Counted from the first letter of the stretch, positions 8,928 through 17,172 are shown. The stretch: 64,000 nucleotides of DNA from Vibrio sp. VB16 (GCF_015594925.2 NZ_CP087591.1:930001-994000); one strand, 5' to 3'. Notes: generated from the letters alone by a model not told the origin. A program made the numbers and translations.

Positions 8928-10346
8928 ATGAAGATTCAATGGATTAGCATTTTCTCTATCGTGGGAGCAGTTTTCTTTAGTTGCAATATAATCGCTAGCG
9001 AAGAATTCCTTTCATGGAAGAAGAAGAATAACGAAAGTTTTCAGTCCTATAAAAGTGAAGAACGAGCGGCATTCAGACAGGCTTTGAAATCAGAGTGGGA
9101 GAGCTTTCAGTTAATTCAGCCTAAAAACCTTTATAGTGAGCCAAAAATAGATACCGTTCCTGTTGCGCCGTTAAAATCTAAACCTCTTATAGATATGCCT
9201 AAAAATAATGAGCCTGATATTACGGTGCCCATGGACACGCCTAAGCTCCAACCAGAAAAAACGAAAAAATTAAATCAGATTGAAATTAACTATTTGACAA
9301 GGCAGTTCAGATTACCTGAATTCAACCCTAGATATTTACCGTTGAGTGTCGGAAAAACAAATATTACCAGTGCGTGGGAGAGCCTATATCCCGATTTAGA
9401 AACGTTGGTCAAAACTATATTTGAAAGCGCTGAATTAAGTGATTTACCGGATTGGGCGTTAATTTCATTGCTTAACGAATATGCACACGAAGTGAACAAC
9501 TATGATAGCAACGGTAGTCGGTTCATGCTTTGGGGGATGTTAATTGAACTCGGATTCGACGCGCGGCTGGCATATGATGATATAAACCTTTATTTGCTGT
9601 TACCAAGTCAACAAAAAATTTACGGTAAGTCATCAATCAAAATCGATGATGTTAACTACTATATTTTTATCGGCGAGTTACCTAACAATCCAATATATAC
9701 ATATATCGCTAGCCAACCAAGTCAAAAGCGTTTTGATTTCTCATTTTCTGATAATCAACCGATTAGAGGGCTTATTCCTGAAAAAAGAACGTTGAGTGAT
9801 TCTCATACTGGTTTAGATGTGAACTACCTTATTTATCCTCAGCTAGAAGATTATTATCGCAACCACCCATCTTTGGACTTTATTTGGTACTTTAGGGTGT
9901 CATTAAAAGATGATTATTATTTAAATTTAATAGACAGCCTAAAAAATAAATTAAATAATTATCCCGTAACTACTCAGGTTAAAATGCTACTTAGTCTTAT
10001 TCAACATGGGTTTGAATATGAACTCGATAACGACCAATGGGGTGAAGAATACTATTCTACACCGATGCACACACTGATGCTAAAGGCTGCCGACTGTGAA
10101 GACCGATCATTCCTATTTTCATATCTAGTAGAACAAGTAGTTGGTATTGATACCGTCGGTCTCAAATACCCGGGGCACCTTGCTGTTGCAGTAGCCTTAG
10201 ACGAATCTGAAATTGATAACGGTGCAGATCATGTGAGCGTAAATGGCCGAAAATTTTTCATCGCTGACCCAACATATATTGGCGCGACCATAGGTGAAAC
10301 TATGCCTATGTTTAAGAATGTTATCCCACTGATTATTACGGACTAG
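8928..10346 (+). CDS. Exported transglutaminase-like cysteine protein
   Basis: I start this gene at ATG 8928 because AAGGGG precedes it by 10 bases and the product then begins with a clear signal peptide (MKIQWISIFSIVGAVFF). An upstream GTG at 8877 has no ribosome site. The 472-residue product has a lysine-rich, charged N-terminal third and a C-terminal transglutaminase-like fold with the expected triad: Cys390 in ADCEDRS, His417 in PGHLAV and Asp447 in IADPTY. This fold includes both transglutaminases and cysteine proteases. It follows the CHAT gene by 63 bases and precedes an LPP20-like/DUF4384 gene by 66 bases, so the operon carries two different exported cysteine-enzyme candidates. Biochemical role unknown. 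Confidence 0.8.
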   Translation: MKIQWISIFSIVGAVFFSCNIIASEEFLSWKKKNNESFQSYKSEERAAFRQALKSEWESFQLIQPKNLYSEPKIDTVPVAPLKSKPLIDMPKNNEPDITVPMDTPKLQPEKTKKLNQIEINYLTRQFRLPEFNPRYLPLSVGKTNITSAWESLYPDLETLVKTIFESAELSDLPDWALISLLNEYAHEVNNYDSNGSRFMLWGMLIELGFDARLAYDDINLYLLLPSQQKIYGKSSIKIDDVNYYIFIGELPNNPIYTYIASQPSQKRFDFSFSDNQPIRGLIPEKRTLSDSHTGLDVNYLIYPQLEDYYRNHPSLDFIWYFRVSLKDDYYLNLIDSLKNKLNNYPVTTQVKMLLSLIQHGFEYELDNDQWGEEYYSTPMHTLMLKAADCEDRSFLFSYLVEQVVGIDTVGLKYPGHLAVAVALDESEIDNGADHVSVNGRKFFIADPTYIGATIGETMPMFKNVIPLIITD

Positions 10347-10412
10347 AGTTAGCAGTCCGTGTTTGAGGATAGTCGACTAATTTTGTTTCAAGGAAGTTTA
10401 AGTACATACGCT

Positions 10413-11810
10413 ATGAATAGAAAATATTTAACATTATTGCTGGTATTTTTGAGTGCGATAACCTCTCAATGTCTGGGTGCCAAAACTTTAGAAGGGGATG
10501 GTTATGGCACTGATCTCAAAAAGGCTCAAAAGTCTGCTTTGGCGACATTGGCGAGTAACATTTACGTCAATGTTGAAAGTAAGTCTTCAACATATCAAGA
10601 CACCACAGGCGTTAATAAATTTAGCTTTGAAGCGACGGTCACGACTAATATTCCAATGTTCGGTGTCAGATACAAGTGTACGAAGAAAAGAAATGAACAT
10701 TTTTGCACCGCAGTTTTGGATACAAACTCTTCTAATCCATTATACAAACGAGAAATAAAGAGATTGGTAGATGACATTAATGACAACTACAGCATCATTG
10801 TTGCCGTGGAGCAATCTGCAAAATTGGACATGTTATATTCGTTGCTTTCGACATTACGGCAGTATGAAAAACTTGTGGTTGTTGCTAGTTTATTAGCTGA
10901 CCGGAATATTAATATTGATAAGCCAAACATTACAACACAACAAGTAATCAGCAAGATAACAGAGCAACAAAGCGCTGTTCGGTCACTAAATGTTGCAGCG
11001 AGACTTCTTCATCAACAAATCGATGAGAAAAATATATACATAAAACCAATAACACTCATGAACTCTAGAGAGATAACGCCTTTCTCGTCAGCTCTTAATG
11101 AGGAAGTTAGGTCTCTTCTTAAAACGGTAAAGACAAAAGAACGTGCGACTTTTTTGTTGACCGGAAATTATATAGAAAGCAATTCAGGGATTAAAGTCAG
11201 CTATGACCTTTCTGACAAAGATGGTAAGACGCTAAAATCATTTGTCGTTAACTTATTACCCGATAGCTATGTAGACTTTAGGACGACGCCTTTAGCCCCA
11301 GATTTCGATCAGTTACTTCATAGCGGGTATGCAGTGTCGAGTGACTTTAAAGCTGCTTTGGCAACAAATAAAGGGATACGAGGATTGCTGTTTAAAGAGT
11401 GGGAAAAAATAGAATTGCTTACAAAAGTTAACCAACCCGGTTATTTCTACATAGTCGGTTACACCAAAAAGGCGAAGCTAGAGCAATCTTATCTCGTTGA
11501 CCTAAATGACGCTCCAGGAGACCGCCGATTTATTACCTATGTTAATGCTGATGAAGTGAATAAATGGATATCACTTGGTGAGTTTGTTGTTGAGAGACCA
11601 TTTGGTATAGAGAGCCTACAACTGGTGGCATCTACTCATGACTTATTGGGCTACCTCCCATCGTATAAGTACTCTTTCGAGAGCGGTTATTATGTGATAT
11701 CGGATGATATAGAAGAAGGATTGAAACAAACTCGAGGGATTAAAAAAGTAAAAAAAACAGGCAGCAGTAAGTCTGAAGCGGTTTTGTTATTTACAACTGA
11801 AAGTAACTAA
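10413..11810 (+). CDS. Exported protein with LPP20-like N-terminus and DUF4384 domain
   Basis: Start placed at ATG 10413, giving a 465-residue product that begins with a Sec signal (MNRKYLTLLLVFLSAIT...). The 54 codons upstream to GTG 10359 are open but lack a ribosome site; an AAGGAAG lies 16 bases before the ATG, longer than ideal. After the signal, LEGDGYGTDLKKAQKSALATLASNI resembles the start of LPP20-type domains. The C-terminal part, from about residue 339 (VNQPGYFYIVGY) to VERPFGIESLQLVAS near 395-410, matches the DUF4384 pattern, a beta-rich domain often found with caspase-like or signalling proteins in bacteria. Third gene of the CHAT operon; function unknown. Confidence 0.7.
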   Translation: MNRKYLTLLLVFLSAITSQCLGAKTLEGDGYGTDLKKAQKSALATLASNIYVNVESKSSTYQDTTGVNKFSFEATVTTNIPMFGVRYKCTKKRNEHFCTAVLDTNSSNPLYKREIKRLVDDINDNYSIIVAVEQSAKLDMLYSLLSTLRQYEKLVVVASLLADRNINIDKPNITTQQVISKITEQQSAVRSLNVAARLLHQQIDEKNIYIKPITLMNSREITPFSSALNEEVRSLLKTVKTKERATFLLTGNYIESNSGIKVSYDLSDKDGKTLKSFVVNLLPDSYVDFRTTPLAPDFDQLLHSGYAVSSDFKAALATNKGIRGLLFKEWEKIELLTKVNQPGYFYIVGYTKKAKLEQSYLVDLNDAPGDRRFITYVNADEVNKWISLGEFVVERPFGIESLQLVASTHDLLGYLPSYKYSFESGYYVISDDIEEGLKQTRGIKKVKKTGSSKSEAVLLFTTESN

Positions 11811-11855
11811 TAATGGGAAATTGTTTTTATAACAATATGAGGCAAGGTGGATAAG

Positions 11856-12473
11856 ATGAAATTTAATAAGTTGGCTATAGTATTGTTTGCAGCTGGTTTT
11901 GTAGGTGCATGCAGTAGTACTTCAGATGAGCGACAGGCCGCTTCTGATCAATCCAACCAAGTGGTTGAGAAGAGCTGGTGTACTTTTGATGATGGAAAAA
12001 CAGAAGCACCTGAGTTTTTTTGCACTGGAAATATTGATAACTTTGTAGTAACTGGGCGTGGGTCTTCTCCGAAATCTAGCTCCGGTATGAACTTCATGGT
12101 TCAACAAGCAGCTTTAGCGGCACGGGTTGAACTTGCACAAAATGTAAGGACTCAAGTAAGCAACATGGTTAAAAGCTATCTTGGCACCACTGGTGTTTCA
12201 GATCAGACTAGTATCGACGCTGCTGCGTCTAGTACTTCAAAATCCATAACGGATGAGTCGTTAATGGGGTCTAGAATTATTCGTCGTGTAGTTGGACCAG
12301 AAGGTGAGGTCTATGTTTGGGTTGCTATCGATGAGAATAATTTGGTCGCTAAAGCTCAAAATGCGGTTCGCACAAGTATGGCCAATGACGAAGCTGCATG
12401 GCAAAAATTCCAGGCAGAAAAATCTCATGAAGAAATGAGTAAAGAGATCGCAGAGCTAAGGGCTAGGCAATAA
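11856..12473 (+). CDS. LPP20-family lipoprotein
   Basis: Start at ATG 11856, preceded by AAGGTGG at good spacing; a GTG at 11847 is also open. The 205-residue product has a lipoprotein signal with lipobox VGAC (Cys19 in this version). The body carries an LPP20-like region (VVTGRGSS..., QAALAARVELAQNVRTQVSNM, then GPEGEVYVWVAID), followed by a charged helix at the C-terminus likely to form a coiled coil. LPP20 relatives include Helicobacter Lpp20 and the flagellar-associated FlgP, which form outer-membrane-associated assemblies. Last gene of the CHAT operon, before a strong terminator. It may be a structural envelope partner of the DUF4384 protein, which has a related N-terminus. Confidence 0.78.
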   Translation: MKFNKLAIVLFAAGFVGACSSTSDERQAASDQSNQVVEKSWCTFDDGKTEAPEFFCTGNIDNFVVTGRGSSPKSSSGMNFMVQQAALAARVELAQNVRTQVSNMVKSYLGTTGVSDQTSIDAAASSTSKSITDESLMGSRIIRRVVGPEGEVYVWVAIDENNLVAKAQNAVRTSMANDEAAWQKFQAEKSHEEMSKEIAELRARQ

Positions 12474-12561
12474 TTACACCTGTTATGTCGTTTGGTTTGT
12501 AACATGAAATAAAAATACAGCGACTGAATAGATCAATAGATAAAAAGATAAATGAAACGAT

Positions 12562-12604
12562 AAAAGGGACATACACTTCAATTATTCAGATGTATGTCCT
12601 TTTC
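12562..12604 (+). terminator. Terminator of the CHAT operon
   Basis: A hairpin with arms around GGACATACA (left about 12564-12577, right about 12588-12602, roughly 13 pairs with one or two mismatches) ends in CCTTTT. It lies 90 bases after the last gene of the operon and directly before the decayed HD-GYP copy. Confidence 0.75.
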
Positions 12605-12609
12605 GTATT

Positions 12610-13016
12610 CGAAGATAGTGCCAATACGTTGGTCATGTTGAGTTATGACCCTAACAACATTGAACCTGCACTTTTTCTCAGAAATTGGATGATCTAAGAA
12701 TCGACTGGTCAGGTGGAGTCGAACCTGATTAGTTTTTTTCCATAGCATAATGAAGTCTGTTGAAGATCGAGTCGATAATTGGCAAGGATGCATTAACGGT
12801 GATATCGCTCACTGAGGGAAGATTTTAGCCTTGGTAGACGCATTTGAAACCATGACACACGCCCGCGCGCATCAGATTCATACAAAGCGGTATATATCCC
12901 ATGCTCTGCAAGAAATTAATAACGTCTATCATGGCCAACTAATACTACCTGCTAACTAGCTAGCTCCAAATTGAGATACAGACCTGTGATGGACTATATT
13001 TACTTAGTGGTGGTTA
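12610..13016 (+). pseudogene. Decayed, internally deleted copy of the HPt/HD-GYP gene
   Basis: Four blocks match the intact gene at 4542-5651 in the same order and orientation: 12610-12650 with 4617-4657; about 12652-12786 with 5012-5149; about 12790-12925 with 5444-5578; and about 12922-13016 with 5630-5717, including the stop codon and some 70 bases of downstream sequence. The matches are close (scattered substitutions), but about 354 bases and about 295 bases are missing between blocks, the HD and GYP motif regions are lost, and in-frame stops appear. The start is missing. It cannot encode a working protein. Its position means that direct repeats flank the four-gene CHAT operon. Confidence 0.88.
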
Positions 13017-13061
13017 TCATGGCTTAATGATGACTAACAAGAAGATGAGGAATGAATCTAT

Positions 13062-13775
13062 ATGCAATTAGCCGCAATCCTGTGGGACTACGATGGCACA
13101 TTAGTTAATTCTGTGCCGAAGAATATCGACATAACCAAGTCCATTTTATCAATTGTCGCCCCTCACTTGACGGGAAATAATCTGCCCAAATATTTATTGA
13201 GTGAGGCGGCTTATCACATAGCGAATCATGCCGCCAAAAACTGGCAGGAGTTATATTGTAAATATTATGGGCTGACAGAAAGTGAGATGCTAAAAGCCGG
13301 GTCTCTTTGGGCCGAGCATCAAAATAGCAATCAAACAGCCGTGCACTTATTTGATGGCATTGATCGTACTATATGGCAGTTCTCTCATATTCCTCATGGT
13401 ATCTGTTCGCAAAACTCGCAGCAAAATATCCGGCGTGTATTAAAAGACAACGAACTTGATGATTCATTCCGAGCGATTATTGGATACGACGACGTAGATA
13501 ATGAATCGCAGAAACCCCATCCAAGTGCTGGAATAAAATGTCTTGCGAAGTTGTTTGATGATGTTGTAAACAAATGGGTCATGTATATTGGTGATCATGA
13601 AGCCGATGCTGAGTTTGCAAAAAATATTGAAGCTGAGCTAGGGAATGGATTGAAAGTTGTATCTGTCGCAGCGAGCTACAGTGGAGCAAACCCGGACGAG
13701 TGGCGAGTAAAACCGGACCACGTTGCAACAAATGTGTCTGATTTACAAACGATAATACTAAAATACAGCGCGTAA
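13062..13775 (+). CDS. HAD-superfamily phosphatase (phosphoglycolate phosphatase-like)
   Basis: Predicted cytoplasmic phosphatase of 237 residues. HAD motif I is WDYDGTLV with nucleophile Asp9 and acid Asp11. A helical cap follows (about 20-100). Motif II is ICSQNS, a lysine in QKPHPSAG serves as motif III, and motif IV is MYIGDHEADAEFA. The layout fits the Gph/PGP group, which dephosphorylates small phosphate esters; the actual substrate is not predictable. GAGGAA lies upstream of the ATG. The gene stands alone, just after the decayed HD-GYP copy. Confidence 0.8.
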   Translation: MQLAAILWDYDGTLVNSVPKNIDITKSILSIVAPHLTGNNLPKYLLSEAAYHIANHAAKNWQELYCKYYGLTESEMLKAGSLWAEHQNSNQTAVHLFDGIDRTIWQFSHIPHGICSQNSQQNIRRVLKDNELDDSFRAIIGYDDVDNESQKPHPSAGIKCLAKLFDDVVNKWVMYIGDHEADAEFAKNIEAELGNGLKVVSVAASYSGANPDEWRVKPDHVATNVSDLQTIILKYSA

Positions 13776-13883
13776 AATACAGTCTAAATACTGAAAGCGG
13801 AGAGATAAAAAAACCTGTAATTGCGTTTCCCTCTCTGCTTAACATCATTCATTATTGATGATTACAATGACAAGGAAGTGAAT

Positions 13884-14297
13884 ATGCAGACGTCATATAA
13901 AGGACAATGCTTGTGCGGATCTATTAAGTTTGAAGTCGATGAGATTCAAAAAAAAATGGGGCATTGTCACTGCAGTATGTGCCGCAAATTTCATGGTGCG
14001 GCATATGCCACCTATGGAGCAGCTCGTAGTGAGCATTTTAAATGGCTCTCAGGAGAAAAACGGCTTAAGACATACGAAGCTTATAATGGAACAAAAAGAC
14101 AATTTTGTTCGACGTGTGGATCTAGCCTGCGCTTTATTCCTTCGGACGATAGTGGGGAATTTGTAGAGTTTTCTTTAGGCGCGTTGGATACGGATATACC
14201 CCATAAACCTGACGCTCATATTTATACCAAATATGGTGCCAATTGGTGTGAAATATCCGATCAGCTTCCAAGGTTCGAAGAAGGGCGAAACCGCTGA
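13884..14297 (+). CDS. GFA-family zinc protein
   Basis: Small protein of 137 residues in the glutathione-dependent formaldehyde-activating enzyme (GFA/CENP-V) family. The zinc-binding cysteines are all visible: CLCGS near residue 10, CHCSMC near 33-38 and CSTCGS near 78-83. I start at ATG 13884, preceded by AAGGAAG; the open frame extends upstream to 13821 without a ribosome site. Most GFA-family members have no proven formaldehyde role, so only the fold and metal binding are safe. Downstream is a large hairpin shared with the convergent SRPBCC gene. Confidence 0.85.
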   Translation: MQTSYKGQCLCGSIKFEVDEIQKKMGHCHCSMCRKFHGAAYATYGAARSEHFKWLSGEKRLKTYEAYNGTKRQFCSTCGSSLRFIPSDDSGEFVEFSLGALDTDIPHKPDAHIYTKYGANWCEISDQLPRFEEGRNR

Positions 14298-14311
14298 GTT
14301 TCTATGGTTAT

Positions 14312-14348
14312 AGACAGTGGTTGAGAAAAGCTTTCTCAACCACTGTCT
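14312..14348. terminator. Long perfect hairpin between convergent genes
   Basis: Seventeen-base perfect arms (14312-14328 and 14332-14348) with a 3-base loop lie between the GFA gene (+) and the SRPBCC gene (-). No T tract follows, but position and strength suggest a bidirectional transcript end. Confidence 0.55.
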
Positions 14349-14375
14349 GGTCGTAAAATGGTGGTCACTAAGGAA

Positions 14376-14801
14376 TCATATACTCGGATCATTTGGGTGT
14401 GGCTGTCCGATTTTGGTTTCTAAGTATTGTTTTAGACTGATAACCAGAAAGAAACCCCATTTAGCGTTGCAGTGTTGGTAAAAATCATCGGGTTGTTCCC
14501 AACCGTGGTGAGCGAATCTAAGGCATGATCCGCGATCATCGGCAGAGATTGAAAAAACAAATTCACCGGTTTCAACCCATGGTCCACCTGTACATTGCCA
14601 TCTCACCTCTTTATCGGGGATCGATGAGAGTAACGTCATCACGACTTGATGTTCTCCATTAGGACCAAATGAAAAGGTAAGTTCATCACCTTTCTGTTCC
14701 GTTTTTGTCCACCAGTTCGATAATCCTTCTGTGGTCGTTAACGCCCGAAATAGCTGATTAGGTGACGCTTCGATGACTATTTTGTGAAGTATGCTTTGCA
14801 T
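14376..14801 (-). CDS. AHSA1/SRPBCC-domain protein
   Basis: A 141-residue single-domain protein of the START/SRPBCC fold, AHSA1 (Aha1 C-terminal-like) group: HKIVIEASPNQLFRALTTTEGLSNWWT at the start, WVETGEFVFSI in the middle and a C-terminal helix. Such proteins have a hydrophobic cavity and in bacteria are often controlled by a neighbouring ArsR repressor. An AGGAGA ribosome site precedes the ATG. The promoter region holds a 24-bp operator-like sequence (14823-14846) nearly identical to the one at the arsR start, so it is probably in the same regulon as the next two genes. Ligand unknown. Confidence 0.85.
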   Translation of the reverse strand: MQSILHKIVIEASPNQLFRALTTTEGLSNWWTKTEQKGDELTFSFGPNGEHQVVMTLLSSIPDKEVRWQCTGGPWVETGEFVFSISADDRGSCLRFAHHGWEQPDDFYQHCNAKWGFFLVISLKQYLETKIGQPHPNDPSI

Positions 14802-14822
14802 GTGTATCTCCTAGTAAGGTCA

Positions 14823-14846
14823 ATAGTTAACCAATAGGTGTACTAT
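14823..14846. promoter_or_regulatory. Candidate ArsR operator, copy 1
   Basis: Imperfect 24-bp dyad beginning ATAGTTAACC and ending GGTGTACTAT, 21 bases upstream of the SRPBCC start at 14801. It agrees at 22 of 24 positions with the sequence at 15738-15761 over the arsR start. Two such close matches in front of two co-localised units support a shared repressor site. Confidence 0.65.
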
Positions 14847-14946
14847 CTTCCCGTAGCAAATAAGCGAATTGCTTATTTTGAGTTTATGTCTAAATACCTA
14901 ACACTCTAGACAAGATCATTGCGACTTTTTCATCGATGGTATTAAT

Positions 14947-15414
14947 TTAATATTGTTGTTCTAAAAGCGTACTGAGGCTGTCGAAACTACTCATCCAGCC
15001 AAATCGATGCCCATCAAGTGCAACGTCGTCAGGTAATTTTTCGTGTTTAAGTTGTAACAACGTTGTTTGTCCCTGAGAGATGAAGTTTAACTCAACAATG
15101 GTGGTCGCTTTGTGCCCAACACTGCCTTGGCAGGACTGATTCTCAATCTCCCATGTAAAGATTAAGGTGGTTGGTTCATCAACTTCAAGGTACTCACCGT
15201 AGTGCCTTATGAGATTTTTATCTGGTGACTCAATGGTGATGTCATAGCGGCCATTTTTTTGACAGTTTGCTTTAACGTTCACAACCGAGAAGTGTTCAGG
15301 TCCAAACCAAAGCGCAAGCATTTCGGCATTCGTCCATGCAGCAAATACGCGTTCTATTGGGGCTTTGAATACGTGTTCTAGTTCAAGGGTCTCATTAAAC
15401 GTTAGTGCGCTCAT
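14947..15414 (-). CDS. AHSA1/SRPBCC-domain protein, co-transcribed with arsR
   Basis: A 155-residue SRPBCC protein: LELEHVFKAPIERVFAAWTNAEMLALWFGPE at the start, TIVELNFISQGQTTLLQL in the middle and DGHRFGWMSSFDSL in the C-terminal helix. Its ATG overlaps the stop codon of arsR by one base (TAATG), so the two are translationally coupled. ArsR plus AHSA1 pairs are a widespread bacterial arrangement of uncertain purpose. A second SRPBCC protein follows at 14376-14801 behind its own operator-like site. Confidence 0.87.
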   Translation of the reverse strand: MSALTFNETLELEHVFKAPIERVFAAWTNAEMLALWFGPEHFSVVNVKANCQKNGRYDITIESPDKNLIRHYGEYLEVDEPTTLIFTWEIENQSCQGSVGHKATTIVELNFISQGQTTLLQLKHEKLPDDVALDGHRFGWMSSFDSLSTLLEQQY

Positions 15415-15749
15415 TATGATTGCTCTTCCTTCGCCAAAAATACATCCAGTGCATTAAATTTGCTATTCCAAAACCTCTCATAAAATTTCATCCAATCAGA
15501 AGCTTGCTTTAAAGGCTCTGGGTCGAAACGGCAGTGGTGCACTCGACCATCTATGGTTCGCTTCAATAATCCGGCATTCTCTAATACTTTTACATGCTTA
15601 GTAATGGCCGATTTTGTAATGTTGAAGGGCATAGATAGATCTGCAATAGACATCTCGTTTTGACCTAGTCTTATTAACATCTCGCGGCGCGTTGGGTCAG
15701 ATAACGCGGAAAAAACTTGGGAGAGTTGTTGTTCATTATAGTTAACCAT
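15414..15749 (-). CDS. ArsR-family transcriptional repressor
   Basis: A 111-residue winged-helix regulator: SQVFSALSDPTRREMLIRLGQNEMSIADLSMPFNITKSAITKHVKVLENAGLL covers the ArsR helix-turn-helix. No cysteine pair of a metal-sensing ArsR is visible, which agrees with its AHSA1 partners and points to a non-metal signal. The ATG has no ribosome site; a TACTAT hexamer lies about 8 bases upstream of it, so the message may be leaderless. The candidate operator at 15738-15761 overlaps this start codon, which would give direct autorepression. Confidence 0.88.
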   Translation of the reverse strand: MVNYNEQQLSQVFSALSDPTRREMLIRLGQNEMSIADLSMPFNITKSAITKHVKVLENAGLLKRTIDGRVHHCRFDPEPLKQASDWMKFYERFWNSKFNALDVFLAKEEQS

Positions 15750-15761
15750 ATGGTGTACTAT
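15738..15761. promoter_or_regulatory. Candidate ArsR operator, copy 2 (overlaps arsR start)
   Basis: A 24-bp dyad with half-sites ATAGTTAACCAT and ATGGTGTACTAT (10 of 12 positions self-complementary), covering the arsR start codon and the probable -10 element. It is almost identical to the site at 14823-14846. Confidence 0.65.
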
Positions 15762-15878
15762 AGTAGCTTAATGTATTTTGATCAAATTTTTAATTTCTTG
15801 TGAATGACGCTTGATGCTGCTGGTATATCGTGCTAAATCAAACACTCTCATTTTCAAAAATGTATTTAGAGGTTTCCC

Positions 15879-16499
15879 ATGAATAAACTCAGGTTGAAGG
15901 CGGCAGAGCGTGATTTTTTGTTGCAGTTCCCTCAGGGCTTTTCTGATCCTGAAATGGCTAAAATTGCTAAGAAACATCGAGTGCCTCAGATGATAGAACA
16001 GTGTCAGGGTTTATTCTCTGTGGAATCCTTCAGCAAGCCGCAACTGGTTGCCGAAAACATGATCAAGGTGATCAGTCGATCTTCGATGGTTTCCTTGTTC
16101 GAAAAGCCTAAACTGCGAGATTGGGTAAAGGGAATGACACATGATGAAAGAGAGAGTTATGCATATGCGCTGAAAGATATGCTGCACGGCGACCAAGAAT
16201 ATGGCTTTAACATTATGGGCGATTTGTTAAGGCCTGCTCGGTTAGCCAAATGGTCACTGATGACGATTATTCCAAACTACTATGCGCCACTTGGTGAAGT
16301 TTTTGTAAAGCCGACGACGGCGAAAGGCGTCATAAAGTATTTTGAACTGAAAGACTTAGAATACAAACCTACTCCTAGCTATGAGTTCTATCTAAAATAT
16401 CGCTCGCAAATCATTGAAATGAGGGCGCTTGTCGATGACTCCCTTAAGCCGAATAATGCGGCTTTCTGTGGTTTTTTAATGATGACTACGAGTCAATAG
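15879..16499 (+). CDS. Conserved-looking protein of unknown function
   Basis: I do not recognise this 206-residue protein. It has no signal peptide or membrane helix, is rich in lysine, arginine and aromatic residues, and looks mainly helical (for example RDWVKGMTHDERESYAYALKDML). The start has AGAGG upstream. Composition and codon use look like the neighbours, so it is probably real and cytoplasmic. It stands alone between the divergent arsR unit and the convergent copper operon. A short hairpin at 16524-16556 follows. Confidence 0.65.
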   Translation: MNKLRLKAAERDFLLQFPQGFSDPEMAKIAKKHRVPQMIEQCQGLFSVESFSKPQLVAENMIKVISRSSMVSLFEKPKLRDWVKGMTHDERESYAYALKDMLHGDQEYGFNIMGDLLRPARLAKWSLMTIIPNYYAPLGEVFVKPTTAKGVIKYFELKDLEYKPTPSYEFYLKYRSQIIEMRALVDDSLKPNNAAFCGFLMMTTSQ

Positions 16500-16523
16500 A
16501 AATGGGTTTAATTGTCGGGTTGT

Positions 16524-16556
16524 ATCGACGCTCTATATTATTAATAAAGCGTCGAT
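16524..16556. terminator. Hairpin between convergent genes
   Basis: Nine-base perfect arms (16524-16532 and 16548-16556, around ATCGACGCT) with a 15-base loop, lying between the unknown gene (+) and the end of the copper operon (-). No T run; a transcript end is only suggested by position. Confidence 0.4.
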
Positions 16557-16644
16557 AAGAATTAACGTTATCGTGCATTGCCCATGTTTATGGTCTATAT
16601 CTAATTTTCATCAAAACAAGTGCTAACGTGGACAATTCATGGTT

Positions 16645-17172
16645 TTAAAGCGTCAATTTTTTTATCATTCCAGCTTCAGCATGTCCCGGAATATTACAAG
16701 CTAATTCTACGTTTTTTTCTCCGTGGAAGTGCCATAAGAGTTGTTTCGCTTTTCCGGGTTTAACGGTGACCGCGTTGCCGCTATCGTGCGCGTGATTACC
16801 CATGGCCTTCATCATTTCACGATGTTCAATCTGCTCACTCGCACTACCGATAGAAAACTCATGGTCAACTTTTCCTGTGTTCATAATCACGAATTGAATC
16901 ACATCATTGGTCTCAATATTTACCTCTTTCTTGAATCGGATTTTCATATCATCAGATAAAAGAACGTGTACTACCTTCGTCGGTTTTGCACCCGCAGCAG
17001 GCATGCCAACATCCATCATTCCTTCCATTGCCATGCCATTTGAATGATCCATCGTCATCTCCGTCGAGTGGCCCATTGCGCTGTGGTCCATCTCTTTATG
17101 TCCAGAATTTGAATCCGCTATTGCCGTACCAGTCATGGCGATAAGAGCTAAAGTAATCAGTGGTTTTTTCAT
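16645..17172 (-). CDS. Periplasmic cupredoxin with His/Met-rich N-terminus
   Basis: Start at ATG 17172, preceded by AGGAAG; this gives a proper signal peptide (MKKPLITLALIAMTGTAIA). The mature 156-residue part starts with a His/Met-rich stretch (GHKEMDHSAMGHSTEM...), typical of copper-loading segments, followed by a cupredoxin domain. Type 1 copper ligands can be read: His in VDHEF, then Cys, His and Met in ELACNIPGHAEAGM. It is the last gene of the cus-type operon, 70 bases after cusA, so it probably carries or buffers periplasmic copper for the efflux pump. The open frame extends to 17217 without a ribosome site. Confidence 0.85.
   Translation of the reverse strand: MKKPLITLALIAMTGTAIADSNSGHKEMDHSAMGHSTEMTMDHSNGMAMEGMMDVGMPAAGAKPTKVVHVLLSDDMKIRFKKEVNIETNDVIQFVIMNTGKVDHEFSIGSASEQIEHREMMKAMGNHAHDSGNAVTVKPGKAKQLLWHFHGEKNVELACNIPGHAEAGMIKKLTL

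Noticed and set aside
12578..12793. Minus-strand open frame sharing a peptide stretch with the minus-strand frame at 4993-5178
   Set aside because: Both are antisense shadows of the HPt/HD-GYP gene and its decayed copy; the shared peptide only reflects the DNA duplication.
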